64,000 nucleotides of DNA from Pedobacter hiemivivus (lineage in GTDB: Bacteria > Bacteroidota > Bacteroidia > Sphingobacteriales > Sphingobacteriaceae), in NCBI RefSeq assembly GCF_004331685.1, contig NZ_SJSM01000003.1, positions 483,544-547,543 on the forward strand. Direction: 5' to 3'. Under the pieces are notes generated by a model. The model was given only the letters and a program-made list of their open reading frames with translations, was not told where the DNA came from and made no database searches. The translations under genes and the position numbers were made by a program. Positions 7,956 to 16,901 of this stretch are shown piece after piece (the first letter of the stretch is position 1; every line of letters starts with the position of its first letter).

Positions 7956-10900
7956 TTATTGTTTTGTAATCAAAATATGTAGTTCAACATCGTCGATTAC
8001 TATTGTGTATCCGTTGTCTAAAGTTTCGGTTAAGTTAATGTTATCTGCCAGAATTTCCGAGCAAATGTATGTTTTATTTTGTGCCACTGCTTGACTGATC
8101 AGGTTATGGTTTTGTAAAGCCACCGTTATTCTGTCTGTCACTTCAAAATTAAGCTCTTTCCTTAAGTTCTGGATCCTGTTGATCAATTCACGTGATAAGC
8201 CTTCTTGTTTAAGCTCTTCGGTGATCGATACATCAAGCGCCACTGTTAAGTTCCCCATACTGGTTACCTGCCATCCGGGAATGTCCTCAGCCATAATTTC
8301 CACATCGCTCAGCTCAATTACATAATCCGTGCCGTTAACCTCAAATTTTCCAATATTTTCAAAATTTGCTAGTTCTTCTGGCGTCATGTTGTTTACCGCT
8401 TCTGCAACCAATTTCATGTCTTTTCCTACTTTAGGACCTAAGGTTTTGAAATTTGGTTTGATTTTTTTCTTGATAAATCCCGCTGTATCAGTGATGTACT
8501 CAATTGCTTTAATGTTGGTCTCTGATAAGATTAGTTCTTTTACCAGCTCTACTCTTTCTGCAAATTTATTATCCAGTACTGGAATTAAAATTTTAGCTAA
8601 AGGCTGACGAACATTGATGCTTGTCTTTTTACGTAAGGATAAAACCATGGATGAAATGTCCTGTGCAAGGTGCATTCTCTCATTCAATTCTGTATCAGTT
8701 AACGATGCATCAGCTACTTTCCAGTGTGTAAGGTGGATAGATTCGGCAGTATTATTATCATCTGCTACAGCCAGATTTTGGAATAACCAATCTGCAAAGA
8801 AAGGCGCTATTGGCGACATCATTTGTGCTACACTCATTAAACAAGTGTATAATGTTTCGTAAGCTGCTTTTTTATCGGCTGTCATTTCACCTTTCCAGAA
8901 ACGGCGACGAGATAGACGGATATACCAGTTACTTAAATGTTCGTCAACAAACGTTTGGATTGCTCTTGCAGCTTTAGTTGGTTCGTAAGTATTGTAACTC
9001 TCATCAACTTCAGTATTTAAGGTCTGTAGTAGAGATAAAATCCAACGATCTAATTCGCTGCGCTCAGCAACAGGCGTAAGGTTTTGCTCATCAATTACGA
9101 ACTTATCTATGTTTGCGTAAAGGGCAAAGAAAGCATAGGTGTTGTAAAGTGTGCCAAAGAACTTACGACGGATCTCAGCAATTCCTTCAATATCAAATTT
9201 CAGATTATCCCATGGGTTTGCATTCGATATCATGTACCAGCGCGTTGCATCCGGTCCATATTCTCCTAGTGTTTTAAATGGATCAGCAGCATTGCCTAAG
9301 CGCTTAGACATCTTTTGTCCGTTTTTATCGAGCACAAGACCATTCGAAACAACGTTTTTATAAGCTACTTTATCAAAAACAAGTGTGCCTATGGCATGTA
9401 GGGTATAGAACCATCCACGGGTCTGGTCAACGCCTTCAGCAATAAAGTCTGCGGGGAAATCCTTATTTCCGTCAATTCTGTCTTTGTTTTCAAAAGGATA
9501 ATGCAGTTGTGCATATGGCATTGCGCCTGAGTCGAACCATACATCAATCAGGTCAGTTTCGCGAACCATTGGTTTTCCTGATGGAGAAACTAAGGTGATT
9601 CCATCTACAACGTTTTTATGCAGATCAATCAGGTCATAATTTTCTTCTGACATGTTTCCAATTTCAAATCCTTTAAATGGATTTTCTTTCTGGAAGCCGG
9701 CTTCAATTGATTTTTCGATGGCCTGATATAGTTCTTCAACAGAACCGATGATCATTTCTTCTTTTTTGTCTTCAGTTCTCCATATCGGCAATGGAATTCC
9801 CCAATATCTTGAGCGGGAAAGGTTCCAGTCGTTGGCATTTTTTAACCAGTTTCCAAAACGACCTTCTCCTGTAGATTTTGGTTTCCAGTTAATGGTCTCG
9901 TTCAGGTCGAACATACGGTCTTTTACGTCCGTAACTTTAATGAACCAAGAATCTAGTGGATAGTATAACAGCGGCTCATCAGTTCTCCAACTGTGTGGGT
10001 AACTGTGCACATATTTCTCTACTTTGAAAGCTTTATTTTCTTCTTTTAAGCGGATGGCGATTTCAACGTCGACAGATTTCTCAGGAACTTCATCTTCGTT
10101 GTAATATTCGTTTTTTACATATTTTCCGGCTAAGTCGCCCATATGTGAAGTGAATTTACCTTGCAAATCTACCAGAGGTACGGCAATTCCGTTTTCATCC
10201 AGTACCAACATTGGAGGAACCTCAGGACTTGCTTCTTTTGCAACTCTGGCATCATCAGCACCAAAAGTTGGGGCCGTGTGAACGATACCTGTACCATCTT
10301 CAGTGGTAACAAAGTCTCCTGAAATTACTCTGAAAGCATTTTCAGGATTTTGGTAAGGTAGAGTATAGGCTAAAAGTTGTTCGTATTTAATACCAACAAG
10401 GTCTGTGCCCTTGCATTCTGCTAATATCTGGTAAGGAATCTTTTTATCACCGGCAGCGAAGTTTTCAAAATCTGCTACATCAGTGCTTTCAAAATATCCT
10501 TTGTTGAATTGTTTTCCAACCAGGTTTTTCGCTAAAATCACGTTTACTGGAAGGAAAGTATATTGGTTAAAAGTTTTTACTAAAACATAGTCGATTTTCG
10601 GACCAACAGTTAGTGCTGTATTTGATGGTAAAGTCCATGGCGTAGTAGTCCATGCCATCAGGTGTATGTCGCCGAATCCCTGTAAAAATGCAGGCAATGT
10701 TTCGGCTAGTGCTTTAAATTGGGCAACAATCGTGGTATCTGTCACATCGCGGTAAGCACCTGGTTGATTTACTTCGTGTGAACTTAATCCTGTTCCCGCT
10801 TTTGGAGAATAAGGTTGTATGGTATAGCCTTTGTAAAGGAGGCCTTTGTCATAAATTTGCTTTAATAACCACCAAACCGACTCCATGTATTTTGGCTTGT

Positions 10901-11351
10901 AAGTTACATATGGATCTCCCATATCAACCCAATAGCCCATTTTCTCAGTCAGATCATTCCATACATCAGTATAACGCATTACCGTTCTTTTGCAGGCTTC
11001 GTTGTATTCTTCAATAGAGATGGTTTTGCCAATGTCTTCTTTGGTGATTCCCAGTTCTTTCTCCGTTCCAAGTTCTACTGGCAAGCCATGCGTATCCCAG
11101 CCTGCTTTACGTTTTACCTGGTAACCTTTAAGGGTTTTGTATCTGCAAAAAATATCTTTAATAGCCCTTGCCATCACATGGTGAATACCCGGCATTCCGT
11201 TTGCCGAAGGTGGGCCTTCATAAAAAGTAAAAGGGTTTGATTCAGGACGGCTTGAAATGCTTTTTTCAAAGATGTTTTCTTCCTTCCAAAAATCAAGTAT
11301 CTCTTTACCTATTTTAGCTAATTCTAGTTGTTTAAATTCCCTATACATCAA
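7956..11351 (-). CDS. ileS: Isoleucyl-tRNA synthetase, IleRS2/eukaryotic type with GxHH motif
   Basis: Cytoplasmic class I aminoacyl-tRNA synthetase charging tRNA-Ile. It has 1131 residues, and the length and C-terminal architecture fit the eukaryote-like IleRS2 type, not the shorter IleRS1. It shows the nucleotide-binding fold, CP1 editing insertion (TWTTTPWTLPSNTAL region), the KMSKR signature (QKMSKRLGN, DNA about 9299-9313) and the anticodon-binding region. The HIGH signature reads Gly55-Ile56-His57-His58 (DNA 11178-11189), i.e. GxHH in place of HxGH. Two adjacent Met codons start the gene; the first is used here. It leads the ileS-dksA-lspA operon. Confidence 0.97.
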   Translation of the reverse strand: MMYREFKQLELAKIGKEILDFWKEENIFEKSISSRPESNPFTFYEGPPSANGMPGIHHVMARAIKDIFCRYKTLKGYQVKRKAGWDTHGLPVELGTEKELGITKEDIGKTISIEEYNEACKRTVMRYTDVWNDLTEKMGYWVDMGDPYVTYKPKYMESVWWLLKQIYDKGLLYKGYTIQPYSPKAGTGLSSHEVNQPGAYRDVTDTTIVAQFKALAETLPAFLQGFGDIHLMAWTTTPWTLPSNTALTVGPKIDYVLVKTFNQYTFLPVNVILAKNLVGKQFNKGYFESTDVADFENFAAGDKKIPYQILAECKGTDLVGIKYEQLLAYTLPYQNPENAFRVISGDFVTTEDGTGIVHTAPTFGADDARVAKEASPEVPPMLVLDENGIAVPLVDLQGKFTSHMGDLAGKYVKNEYYNEDEVPEKSVDVEIAIRLKEENKAFKVEKYVHSYPHSWRTDEPLLYYPLDSWFIKVTDVKDRMFDLNETINWKPKSTGEGRFGNWLKNANDWNLSRSRYWGIPLPIWRTEDKKEEMIIGSVEELYQAIEKSIEAGFQKENPFKGFEIGNMSEENYDLIDLHKNVVDGITLVSPSGKPMVRETDLIDVWFDSGAMPYAQLHYPFENKDRIDGNKDFPADFIAEGVDQTRGWFYTLHAIGTLVFDKVAYKNVVSNGLVLDKNGQKMSKRLGNAADPFKTLGEYGPDATRWYMISNANPWDNLKFDIEGIAEIRRKFFGTLYNTYAFFALYANIDKFVIDEQNLTPVAERSELDRWILSLLQTLNTEVDESYNTYEPTKAARAIQTFVDEHLSNWYIRLSRRRFWKGEMTADKKAAYETLYTCLMSVAQMMSPIAPFFADWLFQNLAVADDNNTAESIHLTHWKVADASLTDTELNERMHLAQDISSMVLSLRKKTSINVRQPLAKILIPVLDNKFAERVELVKELILSETNIKAIEYITDTAGFIKKKIKPNFKTLGPKVGKDMKLVAEAVNNMTPEELANFENIGKFEVNGTDYVIELSDVEIMAEDIPGWQVTSMGNLTVALDVSITEELKQEGLSRELINRIQNLRKELNFEVTDRITVALQNHNLISQAVAQNKTYICSEILADNINLTETLDNGYTIVIDDVELHILITKQ

Positions 11352-11548
11352 TCAAGTATCTCCAAAAATTAAGGATGCAAAGTTAAGGTTTTAGAATGAA
11401 AGATTGAAGTGTTTTTAAATGTGCTCCAGCTTATGTTTAATTATCAGGCCTATAGTAGTTTGGATACTCCGTAAACTTTTTGTTGCCGTGGTTGTTATGT
11501 CCTTTATAATTGGCTTTTGTTTGAGATTTCTAACCTAAAACTATAAAC

Positions 11549-12859
11549 ATGAATTTAATTGAAATGATAAAGAATGAAATGGGCAGTGATGTCATTTCAT
11601 CTTTAAGCCAGAAAGCAGGTGTAAGCGAAGACCAGGTAAAGACTGGTATTTCTGCTGGTATCCCTGCGGTTTTAGCTGGTATTCTAAAGAATGGGGTCGG
11701 CGGAGATTCGGGCTTTCTGGGCAAAATGTTATCTGGAGCAAGTAGTTTGGGCAGTAAGCCCGAAGAAGTGCTAAACGGTGATCAAGGAGATTTATTAGAG
11801 AAAGGAAAGTCATTATTGGGCGGTTTATTTGGTAATGATTCTGAAGCGGTTAGTGGTGCTGTTGCCTCATCAACAGGATTAAGTGGTACTAAATCTGCAG
11901 GGTTATTAGCGATGATTGTTCCATTAATTACCGGTTATATTTCAAAATTAATGGCGAGTAAAGGATGGGGAATTTCTGATTTGGTAGGCAAAATTTTTGA
12001 AAGCAAAGCCGATATCGCTGCAGCCCTGCCACAAGGCTTAAGTGACTCTTTGGGACTTGCGAATGTTAAAATGCCAAGTGTAAATATACCTAAGGTTGAG
12101 GTGCCAAACGTGGACTTACCGAAAGTGCCGCCTGTAAATTATGGCGTTGTTCAGGAGCCCAAGTCTGGGAGCATCTTTAAATGGTTGATACCACTGCTGA
12201 TCATCCTGCTCGGAGGTTGGTGGTTAATGGGTAAAATGGGATGTAACGGTCCGAAAGTAGAAAATACTGTTGGTTCTAATATTGACTCTTTAGGTAGCAC
12301 CATGGATTCAGCAACAGATGTCATGAAAACGGAAGCGGAGGCCGCTCAAGTTGCTATTGTAGGTAAATTAAATGAAGCTGGAGATTTTGTACGTGATTTA
12401 GGTGTTGTGATTGTTAAAAAACTACCTGATGGTAAAGAAATTAAAGTCGCCGAAAATTCGGTGGAAAACAAACTGATTATGTTTATTGAGGACAAGGATA
12501 AACCTGTTGATAAAACCACCTGGTTTACTTTTGATAGGTTATATTTTGAACCTGGGAAAAGTGTGTTAAAAGCAGAATCACAGGGGCAGATAGCTAATAT
12601 AGATGCTATTTTAGTTGCTTATCCAAATGTAAAGCTAAAAATAGGAGGCTATACGGATAATACAGGTGATGCTGCAGTAAACAAAAAGATATCTAATGAA
12701 AGAGCTAATGTTGCAAAGAACGAGTTGGTGAAAATGGGGGTAGATGCGAAGCGTTTAGATGCGGAAGGCTATGGTGCGGAGCATCCAATTGCAAGTAATG
12801 AGACACCCGAAGGTAGGGCACAAAATCGTCGAATCGATATACGTGTAATGGAAAAATAA
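11549..12859 (+). CDS. DUF937 - transmembrane - OmpA fusion protein
   Basis: A 436-residue protein with three parts. Residues 1 to about 150 match DUF937 (YidB-like: MNLIEMIKNEMG start, G/S-rich repeats, long helices). A single membrane segment lies near 208-225 (FKWLIPLLIILLGGWWLMG). The C-terminal 110 residues form an OmpA/peptidoglycan-binding domain (LYFEPGKSVL, GGYTDNTGD, SNERANVAKNELVKMGV, EGYGAEHPIASNETPEGRAQNRRIDI) with the conserved Asp and Arg that hold diaminopimelate. DUF937 has no known biochemical role. No signal peptide, so the N-terminal domain should be cytoplasmic and the OmpA domain periplasmic. A possible promoter is TTTG (11479) with TATAATTG (11505), though the spacer is long. 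Confidence 0.85.
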   Translation: MNLIEMIKNEMGSDVISSLSQKAGVSEDQVKTGISAGIPAVLAGILKNGVGGDSGFLGKMLSGASSLGSKPEEVLNGDQGDLLEKGKSLLGGLFGNDSEAVSGAVASSTGLSGTKSAGLLAMIVPLITGYISKLMASKGWGISDLVGKIFESKADIAAALPQGLSDSLGLANVKMPSVNIPKVEVPNVDLPKVPPVNYGVVQEPKSGSIFKWLIPLLIILLGGWWLMGKMGCNGPKVENTVGSNIDSLGSTMDSATDVMKTEAEAAQVAIVGKLNEAGDFVRDLGVVIVKKLPDGKEIKVAENSVENKLIMFIEDKDKPVDKTTWFTFDRLYFEPGKSVLKAESQGQIANIDAILVAYPNVKLKIGGYTDNTGDAAVNKKISNERANVAKNELVKMGVDAKRLDAEGYGAEHPIASNETPEGRAQNRRIDIRVMEK

Positions 12860-12876
12860 TGTTTAATATTATAAAA

Positions 12877-12915
12877 AAAAGGACTGCATCATTAATCACG
12901 ATGTGGTCCTTTTCG
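12877..12915 (+). terminator. Terminator after the DUF937-OmpA gene
   Basis: A 14-bp stem (12877-12890 with 12900-12913) with two G-U pairs and a 9-nt loop. The right arm ends in TTTT. It separates the gene from the pxp operon. Confidence 0.65.
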
Positions 12916-12962
12916 TGTAGGGTTATTGTATATCTTTACAATGTGTCAAACCAAATAATCGA

Positions 12963-13670
12963 ATGAAAACTGTTGAACCCATCCAGTACTATCCTCTGGG
13001 AGATAATGCCATTGTGATACAATTGGGCAATGAAATTTCTGAAAGTATTCAACACCACATCTCATCCATCTGTAGCTTTCTGGAAGATTACTCTTTCGAA
13101 GGGCTTATTGAATATGTGCCTGCATTTACATCGATAACTATATTTTATGATGCCTTGGTTACGGATTATGGGGGTGTGCAATCCCTCTTAGAGGAGATGT
13201 TGCAGGAAATTATGGAGGGGATTGAAGAAGAGGAAGCTCCAATAGTAGAAATTCCTGTTTTATATGGTGGGACACAAGGTCCGGATCTGTCCTATGTAGC
13301 TAATCATGCGGGAATTTCCGAAGCTGAAGTGATCGCTTTACATACTGCTGGTGAATACCTGGTATATATGATCGGTTTTGCCCCCGGATTCCCTTATCTG
13401 GGTGGTTTGAATGAAAAAATTGCTGTCCCAAGAAAGGAAACGCCACGAGGCAAAATTGCTGCGGGTGCTGTCGGTATCGCCGGTGCGCAAACCGGAATTT
13501 ATCCGATAGAGACGCCCGGGGGATGGCAGATTATTGGGCAGACTCCTTTAAAACTGTTTGATGTAGAACGACAACCTCCCGCCTTGTTAAAGGCTGGAAA
13601 CAAATTGCGTTTTGTAGCCATTAGTGCGGCTGAGTTTGAAAAAATTAAAAGGCAATCGGATGGGGATTAA
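12963..13670 (+). CDS. pxpB: 5-oxoprolinase subunit B
   Basis: Subunit of the ATP-dependent prokaryotic 5-oxoprolinase PxpABC, which opens 5-oxoproline (pyroglutamate) to glutamate. At 235 residues it matches the KipI/allophanate hydrolase subunit 1 family, with the conserved block MIGFAPGFPYLGGL and the later PRGKIAAGAVGIAGAQTGIYP and TPGGWQIIG. It is the first gene of pxpB-pxpC-pxpA-transporter. TATCTTTA at 12931-12938 resembles a Bacteroidota -7 element, but I see no good TTTG partner. Its stop overlaps the pxpC start by 11 bp. Confidence 0.94.
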   Translation: MKTVEPIQYYPLGDNAIVIQLGNEISESIQHHISSICSFLEDYSFEGLIEYVPAFTSITIFYDALVTDYGGVQSLLEEMLQEIMEGIEEEEAPIVEIPVLYGGTQGPDLSYVANHAGISEAEVIALHTAGEYLVYMIGFAPGFPYLGGLNEKIAVPRKETPRGKIAAGAVGIAGAQTGIYPIETPGGWQIIGQTPLKLFDVERQPPALLKAGNKLRFVAISAAEFEKIKRQSDGD

Positions 13671-14616
13671 AGTTATAAAAGGAGGGTTACTCACGACGGT
13701 GCAGGATCTGGGCCGAAAAGGATACCGGAAAGACGGTATCATTGTAAGTGGGGCTATGGACACGCTGGCACTTGAAATTGGCAATTTATTGCTTGGAAAT
13801 GATGCTGCTGAAGCCGGTCTGGAGTGTACATTACTTGGACCAAAATTGCTTTTTGAAACAGATCAGTTGGTGGCCATTACAGGTGGTAACCTAAGCCCCA
13901 TGGTGGATGATAAACCTGTAAAAATGTGGCGTCCGGTTTTTATACCAGGAGGTTCTGTATTGAGTTTTGGGTCGGCAGTAGCTGGTTGTCGTAGTTACCT
14001 GACTGTTTCTGGTGGTTTTGATTTACCAAAGGTCTTAGGAAGTTATTCCACTTATTTGAAAGCAGGTTTTGGCGGTTACAAGGGGCGCGCACTGAAAAAT
14101 GAAGATGAATTGTCATTTAAAAAAGCATATGAACCTAAGGGGGGCGTTTTTAACTGGTCAGTAGGTTTGCAACTTTACCCTGAGTTTAACGACAATGAAA
14201 TCAGAGTGATGAAAGGTCCGGAATATGAATTGTTTACCGGGCAAAGTATAGCCGCCTTGTTCAATGAATATTATATGATTACTAAGGAGGCCGACCGGAT
14301 GGGCTATAGACTGGAGGGGGCAGCTTTACTGTTGACTGAGCCTAAAGAGATGCTTTCTTCTGCAGTTACATTTGGAACCATACAGGTTACCTCTAATGGT
14401 GCAGCGATCTTGTTGATGGCCGATCACCAAACGACGGGAGGCTATCCCCGGATATTACAGGTCATTACGGCCGACTTGACCAAGCTTGCGCAAATGAGAA
14501 GCGGACAACAAATCCGCTTTAAATTAGTTACTTTAGCAGAAGCCCGCCAGGCTATGCTCCATACAGAAATGCAGCTTAAACAATTAAAACAAACGATAAC
14601 ACTAAAACAGATATAA
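13660..14616 (+). CDS. pxpC: 5-oxoprolinase subunit C (biotin-dependent-carboxyltransferase-like)
   Basis: Partner of PxpB (KipA/allophanate hydrolase subunit 2 family), about 318 residues. It shows the family start [19 protein letters not shown] and the later DRMGYRLEG, the latter close to the family signature. The ATG at 13660 is chosen over an upstream in-frame ATG at 13624 because homologues begin with this IKVIKGG strand and because the 11-bp overlap with pxpB is a typical coupled arrangement. It acts with PxpA and PxpB in the cytoplasm. It ends 5 bp before pxpA. Confidence 0.94.
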   Translation: MGIKVIKGGLLTTVQDLGRKGYRKDGIIVSGAMDTLALEIGNLLLGNDAAEAGLECTLLGPKLLFETDQLVAITGGNLSPMVDDKPVKMWRPVFIPGGSVLSFGSAVAGCRSYLTVSGGFDLPKVLGSYSTYLKAGFGGYKGRALKNEDELSFKKAYEPKGGVFNWSVGLQLYPEFNDNEIRVMKGPEYELFTGQSIAALFNEYYMITKEADRMGYRLEGAALLLTEPKEMLSSAVTFGTIQVTSNGAAILLMADHQTTGGYPRILQVITADLTKLAQMRSGQQIRFKLVTLAEARQAMLHTEMQLKQLKQTITLKQI

Positions 14617-14621
14617 AGCTT

Positions 14622-15389
14622 ATGGATAGCGGCTGGTATACAGTAGATCTAAACTGTGATATGGGTGAAAGCTATGGTGCCTATCAGATTGGTAATGATG
14701 AGGCTATTTTTCCTTATATCACATCTGCAAATATTGCTTGTGGTTTTCATGCAGGTGATCCTGCTGTAATGAAAAAGACGGTAAGACTGGCTTTGAAACA
14801 CAATGTAGCAATAGGTGCGCACCCAGGCTTGCCAGATTTGCAAGGTTTTGGCCGGAGGGAAATGTCCGTTAGCGCCGAAGAAGCTTATGATATGGTAATG
14901 TATCAAATAGGGGCATTAAATGGTTTTGTTCAATCAGAAGGCGGGGTGCTGCACCATGTAAAGCCCCATGGGGCGCTTTATAATATGGCAGCGACCAATA
15001 AAAATCTCGCAGAAGCTATTGTAGAGGCTGTTTATAAAATAAATCCCCAGCTAGTTTTGTATGGTTTGTCGGGTAGTGAGCTCATAAAGGCCGGGAGTCA
15101 TATTGGTTTGGGGGTGGTCAATGAAGTATTTGCTGATAGGACTTATCAGGATAATGGCACCTTAACATCAAGAAGATCTGCTGACGCGCTGATTACCGAT
15201 GAGGGCAGGGCAGTCGCACAGTCTCTACGAATGGTAAGGGAGGGGGCAGTGACGGCGGTTAGTGGTAGAAATATATCCATACAGGCAGACACGATATGCT
15301 TGCATGGGGATGGCGCACATGCGGTTACATTTGCAGCGAAAATCCACACATTGTTTAAAGAGAAAAATATAGCTTTACAAGCGCCATAG
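14622..15389 (+). CDS. pxpA: 5-oxoprolinase subunit A (LamB/YcsF family)
   Basis: Third subunit of the 5-oxoprolinase, 255 residues. It carries the unmistakable YcsF signature [14 protein letters not shown] at the N-terminus, followed by [36 protein letters not shown] and the late [10 protein letters not shown]. Together with pxpB and pxpC the complete enzyme is encoded. 5-oxoproline forms spontaneously from glutamine and glutamate, so the enzyme is both a repair step and a scavenging route. Four bp separate it from the transporter gene. Confidence 0.96.
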   Translation: MDSGWYTVDLNCDMGESYGAYQIGNDEAIFPYITSANIACGFHAGDPAVMKKTVRLALKHNVAIGAHPGLPDLQGFGRREMSVSAEEAYDMVMYQIGALNGFVQSEGGVLHHVKPHGALYNMAATNKNLAEAIVEAVYKINPQLVLYGLSGSELIKAGSHIGLGVVNEVFADRTYQDNGTLTSRRSADALITDEGRAVAQSLRMVREGAVTAVSGRNISIQADTICLHGDGAHAVTFAAKIHTLFKEKNIALQAP

Positions 15390-15393
15390 TCCT

Positions 15394-16572
15394 ATGAATG
15401 GAAAGATTGACTGGAGTGTTTTAACAGGTGCAGCCTTTTTGATGGCTACATCGGCCATTGGGCCAGGTTTTTTAACGCAAACTACTGTATTTACTCAAAC
15501 GCTGGGCGCCAGCTTTGGTTTCGTGATTCTTACTTCTATACTAATTGATATAGGTGTGCAGCTGAATATCTGGAGGGTTATTGCTGTTTCAGAAAAGCGT
15601 GCTCAGGATATCGCAAACTTGTTGCTGCCGGGCTTAGGCAGCTTTATTTCCCTGCTTATCGTTTTCGGTGGACTAGCCTTCAATATTGGGAATGTTGCCG
15701 GGGCTGGCTTAGGTCTAAATGCGCTGTTTGGCATTCCGGTCATAACCGGTGCTCTGATATCTGCGGCAATAGCTATTGCTATTTTTATGATTAAAGAAGC
15801 AGGAAAAGCAATGGATAGGTTTGCACAGGTGATGGGCTTTATCATGATCATTGTAATTATCTATATCGCGATCACCACTAATCCGCCTGTTGCTGAGGCG
15901 GCATTACGAACCATTCTTCCTGCAAAAATTGATCTCATGACCATCATTACGCTAGTGGGTGGTACGGTAGGTGGATACATTACTTTTTCTGGTGGACACC
16001 GTTTGCTTGATGCAGGTATAAAAGGTAAAGGTGTTTTGCCGCTGGTAAGCACCAGTGCGGTGATGGGTGTCTCTGTAGCTTCATTGGTGCGGATATTTCT
16101 ATTTTTAGCTTCTCTGGGTATAATCAGCAAAGGTTTGGTTATTGATGCGGGAAATCCTACAGGATCGATATTTCAATTGGCAGCAGGCAACATCGGTTAT
16201 AGGTTGTTTGGACTGGTGATGTTCTCGGCAGCCATCACTTCTGTAATTGGTTCAGCTTATACTTCGGTCTCGTTTATAAAATCCTTTAGTCCGGCAATCG
16301 CTAAAAATGAAAATAGGGTCATCATTATTTTTATCATGGTCTCTACCCTCATTTTCGCATTTGTAGGTAAGCCGGTTAGCTTGTTGATTATGGCGGGGGT
16401 AGTAAATGGCTTCATTTTACCGGTTACACTGGCCACAATTTTGTTTGCTTCCTATAAAACCAGAATTGTTGGCGATTACAAACATCCGATTGTGCTAACG
16501 GTATTTGGTGTGCTGATCGTACTCGTTATGACCTATATGAGCGTAAATGTAATGATCGGATATTTCTTGTAG
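15394..16572 (+). CDS. NRAMP-related transporter of the YcsG type, in the 5-oxoprolinase operon
   Basis: An inner-membrane transporter of 392 residues with about 11 hydrophobic segments. The N-terminus (SAIGPGFLTQTTVFTQTLGA) aligns with TM1 of NRAMP-superfamily proteins but lacks the DPGN metal motif, and the MPH motif of TM6 is not seen (the corresponding region reads GGYITFSGGHRLL). The same kind of gene, ycsG, sits in the kip/ycs operon of Bacillus subtilis with the pxpABC homologues. Operon membership (4 bp after pxpA) suggests it moves 5-oxoproline or a related organic compound; this is inference. A divalent metal role cannot be excluded from sequence alone. Confidence 0.85.
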   Translation: MNGKIDWSVLTGAAFLMATSAIGPGFLTQTTVFTQTLGASFGFVILTSILIDIGVQLNIWRVIAVSEKRAQDIANLLLPGLGSFISLLIVFGGLAFNIGNVAGAGLGLNALFGIPVITGALISAAIAIAIFMIKEAGKAMDRFAQVMGFIMIIVIIYIAITTNPPVAEAALRTILPAKIDLMTIITLVGGTVGGYITFSGGHRLLDAGIKGKGVLPLVSTSAVMGVSVASLVRIFLFLASLGIISKGLVIDAGNPTGSIFQLAAGNIGYRLFGLVMFSAAITSVIGSAYTSVSFIKSFSPAIAKNENRVIIIFIMVSTLIFAFVGKPVSLLIMAGVVNGFILPVTLATILFASYKTRIVGDYKHPIVLTVFGVLIVLVMTYMSVNVMIGYFL

Positions 16573-16584
16573 GGTTTTATTTAT

Positions 16585-16613
16585 TTTGGTTTGATTTTTG
16601 TTCATTATCTTTA
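16585..16613 (+). promoter_or_regulatory. Possible Bacteroidota-type promoter
   Basis: TTTG (16585-16588) and TATCTTTA (16606-16613) are separated by 17 nt, one mismatch from the TTTG / TAnnTTTG consensus of Bacteroidota. It lies 22 bp before the start of the small membrane protein gene. Confidence 0.4.
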
Positions 16614-16634
16614 AGTTAACTTAACCCTCACATT

Positions 16635-16901
16635 ATGATAAAAGTTCTAAGACTTCAAAAAGCTGTATACCTTATAATTTTGGGTGTTATAGGATTAATT
16701 GCCTATAAAATTATGGAGGCTAATAGAATAGACTGGGCGGTATACATCCTTCAGTTCTCTGGTCTACTCTTTTTAATAGGGGCAATATGGATGGTATACC
16801 CCATTTTTTTTGCTAAAAAGATAAATGCTGAAGAAGTTCAGCTGGATCCTGAAAAGCATGAAGAAGATACAGACCCTAGTGTTACAACAAGCCGCCCATA
16901 A
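16635..16901 (+). CDS. Small two-TM membrane protein
   Basis: An 88-residue protein not recognised. It has two hydrophobic helices (about 11-25 and 36-60, the second ILQFSGLLFLIGAIWMVYPIFF) and a charged, acidic C-terminal tail of about 25 residues. Its last 20 bp overlap the 3' end of the phospholipase C gene on the other strand, a convergent overlap. It has its own likely promoter and is separate from the pxp operon. Function unknown. Confidence 0.7.
   Translation: MIKVLRLQKAVYLIILGVIGLIAYKIMEANRIDWAVYILQFSGLLFLIGAIWMVYPIFFAKKINAEEVQLDPEKHEEDTDPSVTTSRP

Noticed and set aside
7956..11351. IleS as an acquired mupirocin resistance gene (mupA)
   Set aside because: It is the resident enzyme in the conserved ileS-dksA-lspA operon, with no mobile element near.
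13624..13659. Upstream ATG extension of pxpC
   Set aside because: It would add 12 residues of pxpB-overlapping sequence with no homology; the family start is at 13660.
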